Below, piece by piece: positions 6,466-7,386 of a DNA stretch of 7,386 nt. The stretch covers positions 1 to 7,386 of the forward strand of contig DAOTVD010000378.1 in the NCBI GenBank assembly GCA_034437075.1, given 5' to 3'. The stretch is from DAOTVD01 sp034437075 (GTDB lineage Bacteria; Chloroflexota; Anaerolineae; Aggregatilineales; J027). The notes beneath the pieces are model-generated. The model made no database searches, was not told where the DNA came from, and saw only the letters and a program-made list of their open reading frames with translations. Every line of letters starts with the position of its first letter. Within the stretch, counting starts at the first letter, position 1. A program made the position numbers and the translations under genes.

Positions 6466-7002
6466 ATGAAAATCAAATACGTTTTGATCCTGTCCGTCAT
6501 CGGCTTGGTGGCGCTGGGGGTGATGCCTGCCAGTGCTGATGGCCCGGGCAACTACGCGCAGGTCAGCCTGGATATACCATCTCTGGGCGTGTCGTCGTCA
6601 CTGTTCTTTATGGACATTCGCGTGAATGCAAATCAAGGCGGATACTGGCATATCGGGCCATACGAAAGCCGCGTGGGTCATCTGCAAGGGACGCCCTGGC
6701 TGGGTGAAGGCGGCAATACTGTGCTGGCTGGCCATGCGTTGTACCCCAATGGTGTGCCGGGTGTCTTCAATCGCCTGGATGAACTCTCACCCGGCGACCT
6801 GATTATCGTGCGCGAAGGGCGTCAACATTACTACTACACTGTGAGCTATATGCAGGTGATCCTCGCTACCGATACGCGCGTGGTGTACGAGCCTGGCCAT
6901 CGCCTGACCCTCATCACTTGCTCGGGAGATTATGACCCGCGCACCCGCGATTATGAAGAACGGGTCGTGATTATCGCCGAGCCAGTGCCCATTTTTTACT
7001 AA
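6466..7002 (+). CDS. Sortase family transpeptidase (class unclear, class F-like features)
   Basis: The 178-residue protein has an N-terminal hydrophobic segment at 4-20 ending in PASADG, a cleavable signal or an uncleaved anchor. The sortase fold covers about 30-172. Catalytic residues are visible: His90 in NTVLAGHALYPNG, Cys152 in LTLITCSGDYDP, and Arg166 in EERVVIIAEP. The early strand LDIPSLGV, the HLQGTPWLGEGGN segment before the histidine, and DELSPGDLIIV after it also match sortases. Sortases cut a sorting motif and join the protein to wall or pilin acceptors outside the cell. The loop after Cys (SGDYDPRTRDY) is more like class F than class A, C or E, but I would not fix the class. ATG 6466 is preferred to the frame opening at 6421, which lies inside the LysM gene and lacks signal-peptide logic. 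It is the second gene of the operon, and no sorting-signal substrate lies nearby. Confidence 0.9.
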   Translation: MKIKYVLILSVIGLVALGVMPASADGPGNYAQVSLDIPSLGVSSSLFFMDIRVNANQGGYWHIGPYESRVGHLQGTPWLGEGGNTVLAGHALYPNGVPGVFNRLDELSPGDLIIVREGRQHYYYTVSYMQVILATDTRVVYEPGHRLTLITCSGDYDPRTRDYEERVVIIAEPVPIFY

Positions 7003-7065
7003 GCCTGGCTGGTTGCCCAGACTGTTGAAGTTGACGATGGGCAAATCGGCAGAAGCTGTGTTAGG

Positions 7066-7098
7066 CTCTTGTGTCAATCTGAATGTTCAGGACAAGAG
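7066..7098 (+). repeat. Nested inverted repeat between sortase and M20 peptidase genes
   Basis: Outer arms CTCTTGT (7066-7072) and ACAAGAG (7092-7098) are perfect 7-base complements. Inside them CTGAA-TG-TTCAG (7079-7090) is a second dyad with 5-base arms. The two-base centre is too tight for a normal RNA loop, and no U-run follows, so an operator for a dimeric repressor fits better than a terminator. It ends 14 bases before the M20 ATG. No clear promoter was found in the gap 7003-7112. Confidence 0.45.
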
Positions 7099-7112
7099 TA
7101 GAGTAAAACCTT

Positions 7113-7386
7113 ATGCAGCTTTCCGATCTTTCGGCGTGGATTGAAGCGCAGCAAGATGGATTCACCGCCCGCCTAGCAGAGTTAGTTAATTTGAATACCT
7201 TTACCGAGAACATCCATGGTGTGGATCATGCCATGGATGTTTTTTGTCGGTGGGCGCAGGATTTCGGCTTCGCGGTAGAGGTCATCAACGGACGGCATCG
7301 GCTTATTCGGGCCAGTCATCGCCCTGCGGAAGCCACGCCCATTTTGCTCATCGCCCATATGGATACGGTGCACCCGCCCGAGGCGG
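7113..7386 (+). CDS. M20-family metallopeptidase, N-terminal part (partial)
   Basis: An open frame of 91 codons runs from ATG 7113 to the window edge. The N-terminal helices (LVNLNTFTENIHGVDHAMDV, about 25-43) resemble those of M20 peptidases of the glutamate carboxypeptidase/ArgE/DapE superfamily, and ILLIAHMDTVHPPE (77-90) is the first metal-binding motif with His82 and Asp84. These are cytosolic or exported zinc or cobalt exopeptidases; no signal peptide is seen here. The remaining ligands and the dimerisation domain lie beyond the window, so the substrate is unassigned. The ribosome site is weak (TAGAG, 9 bases upstream). Separated from the sortase by 110 bases with an inverted repeat, it is probably its own unit. 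Confidence 0.85.
   Translation, partial: MQLSDLSAWIEAQQDGFTARLAELVNLNTFTENIHGVDHAMDVFCRWAQDFGFAVEVINGRHRLIRASHRPAEATPILLIAHMDTVHPPEA

Noticed and set aside
7003..7025. Possible terminator hairpin just after the sortase stop (CTGG-TTGC-CCAG)
   Set aside because: The stem is only four base pairs and no U-run follows, so it cannot be supported as an intrinsic terminator.
7025..7062. TTGACG at 7031-7036 as a -35 box for the M20 gene
   Set aside because: No acceptable -10 hexamer occurs 16-19 bases downstream.

Overview
The window reads as part of a bacterial chromosome, most likely from the phylum Chloroflexota (an Anaerolineae-like lineage). This placement is inferred from gene style, not from a marker gene: secreted proteins with long Pro/Thr linkers, a C39-like protease joined to TPR repeats, a LysM protein next to a sortase, and an orphan soluble histidine kinase beside a two-part GNAT protein. 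Base composition is moderately GC-rich and fairly even. No rRNA, tRNA, CRISPR array, insertion sequence or phage gene is visible. The window is almost fully coding, with eight genes assigned with fair to good confidence plus one partial gene at the left edge.

Layout. (1) 1-583, minus: 5' part of a membrane-anchored protein resembling the DUF3068/PorA-like family; its 3' end lies outside the window. (2) 721-2485, plus: a PAS-containing soluble histidine kinase, then after 4 bases a GNAT acetyltransferase whose GGAGG ribosome site is embedded in the last Gly-Gly codons of the kinase. (3) 2596-4143, plus: a single-gene unit behind a TATAAT box, encoding a membrane-anchored C39-like cysteine protease with a Pro/Thr stalk and C-terminal TPRs. 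(4) 5382-4140, minus: a calcineurin-like metallophosphoesterase followed, with a 14-base overlap, by a small SAM methyltransferase. The methyltransferase stop codon overlaps the stop codon of the convergent C39 gene. (5) 5499-7002, plus: a secreted two-LysM protein and a sortase in an apparent operon, with a run of eight G where the sortase ribosome site should be. (6) 7113 to the edge, plus: the N-terminal part of an M20-family metallopeptidase, preceded by a nested inverted repeat.

How the genes fit together. Three units point to the cell envelope: the DUF3068-like anchor protein, the membrane-tethered C39/TPR protein and the LysM-sortase pair. The kinase-GNAT and phosphoesterase-methyltransferase pairs look like tightly coupled soluble operons with unknown substrates. 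No known defence, biosynthetic or mobile system is assembled here. The LysM-sortase operon is the most interesting unit because the sortase has no recognisable sorting-signal substrate in the window and sits behind a homopolymer that could vary its translation.
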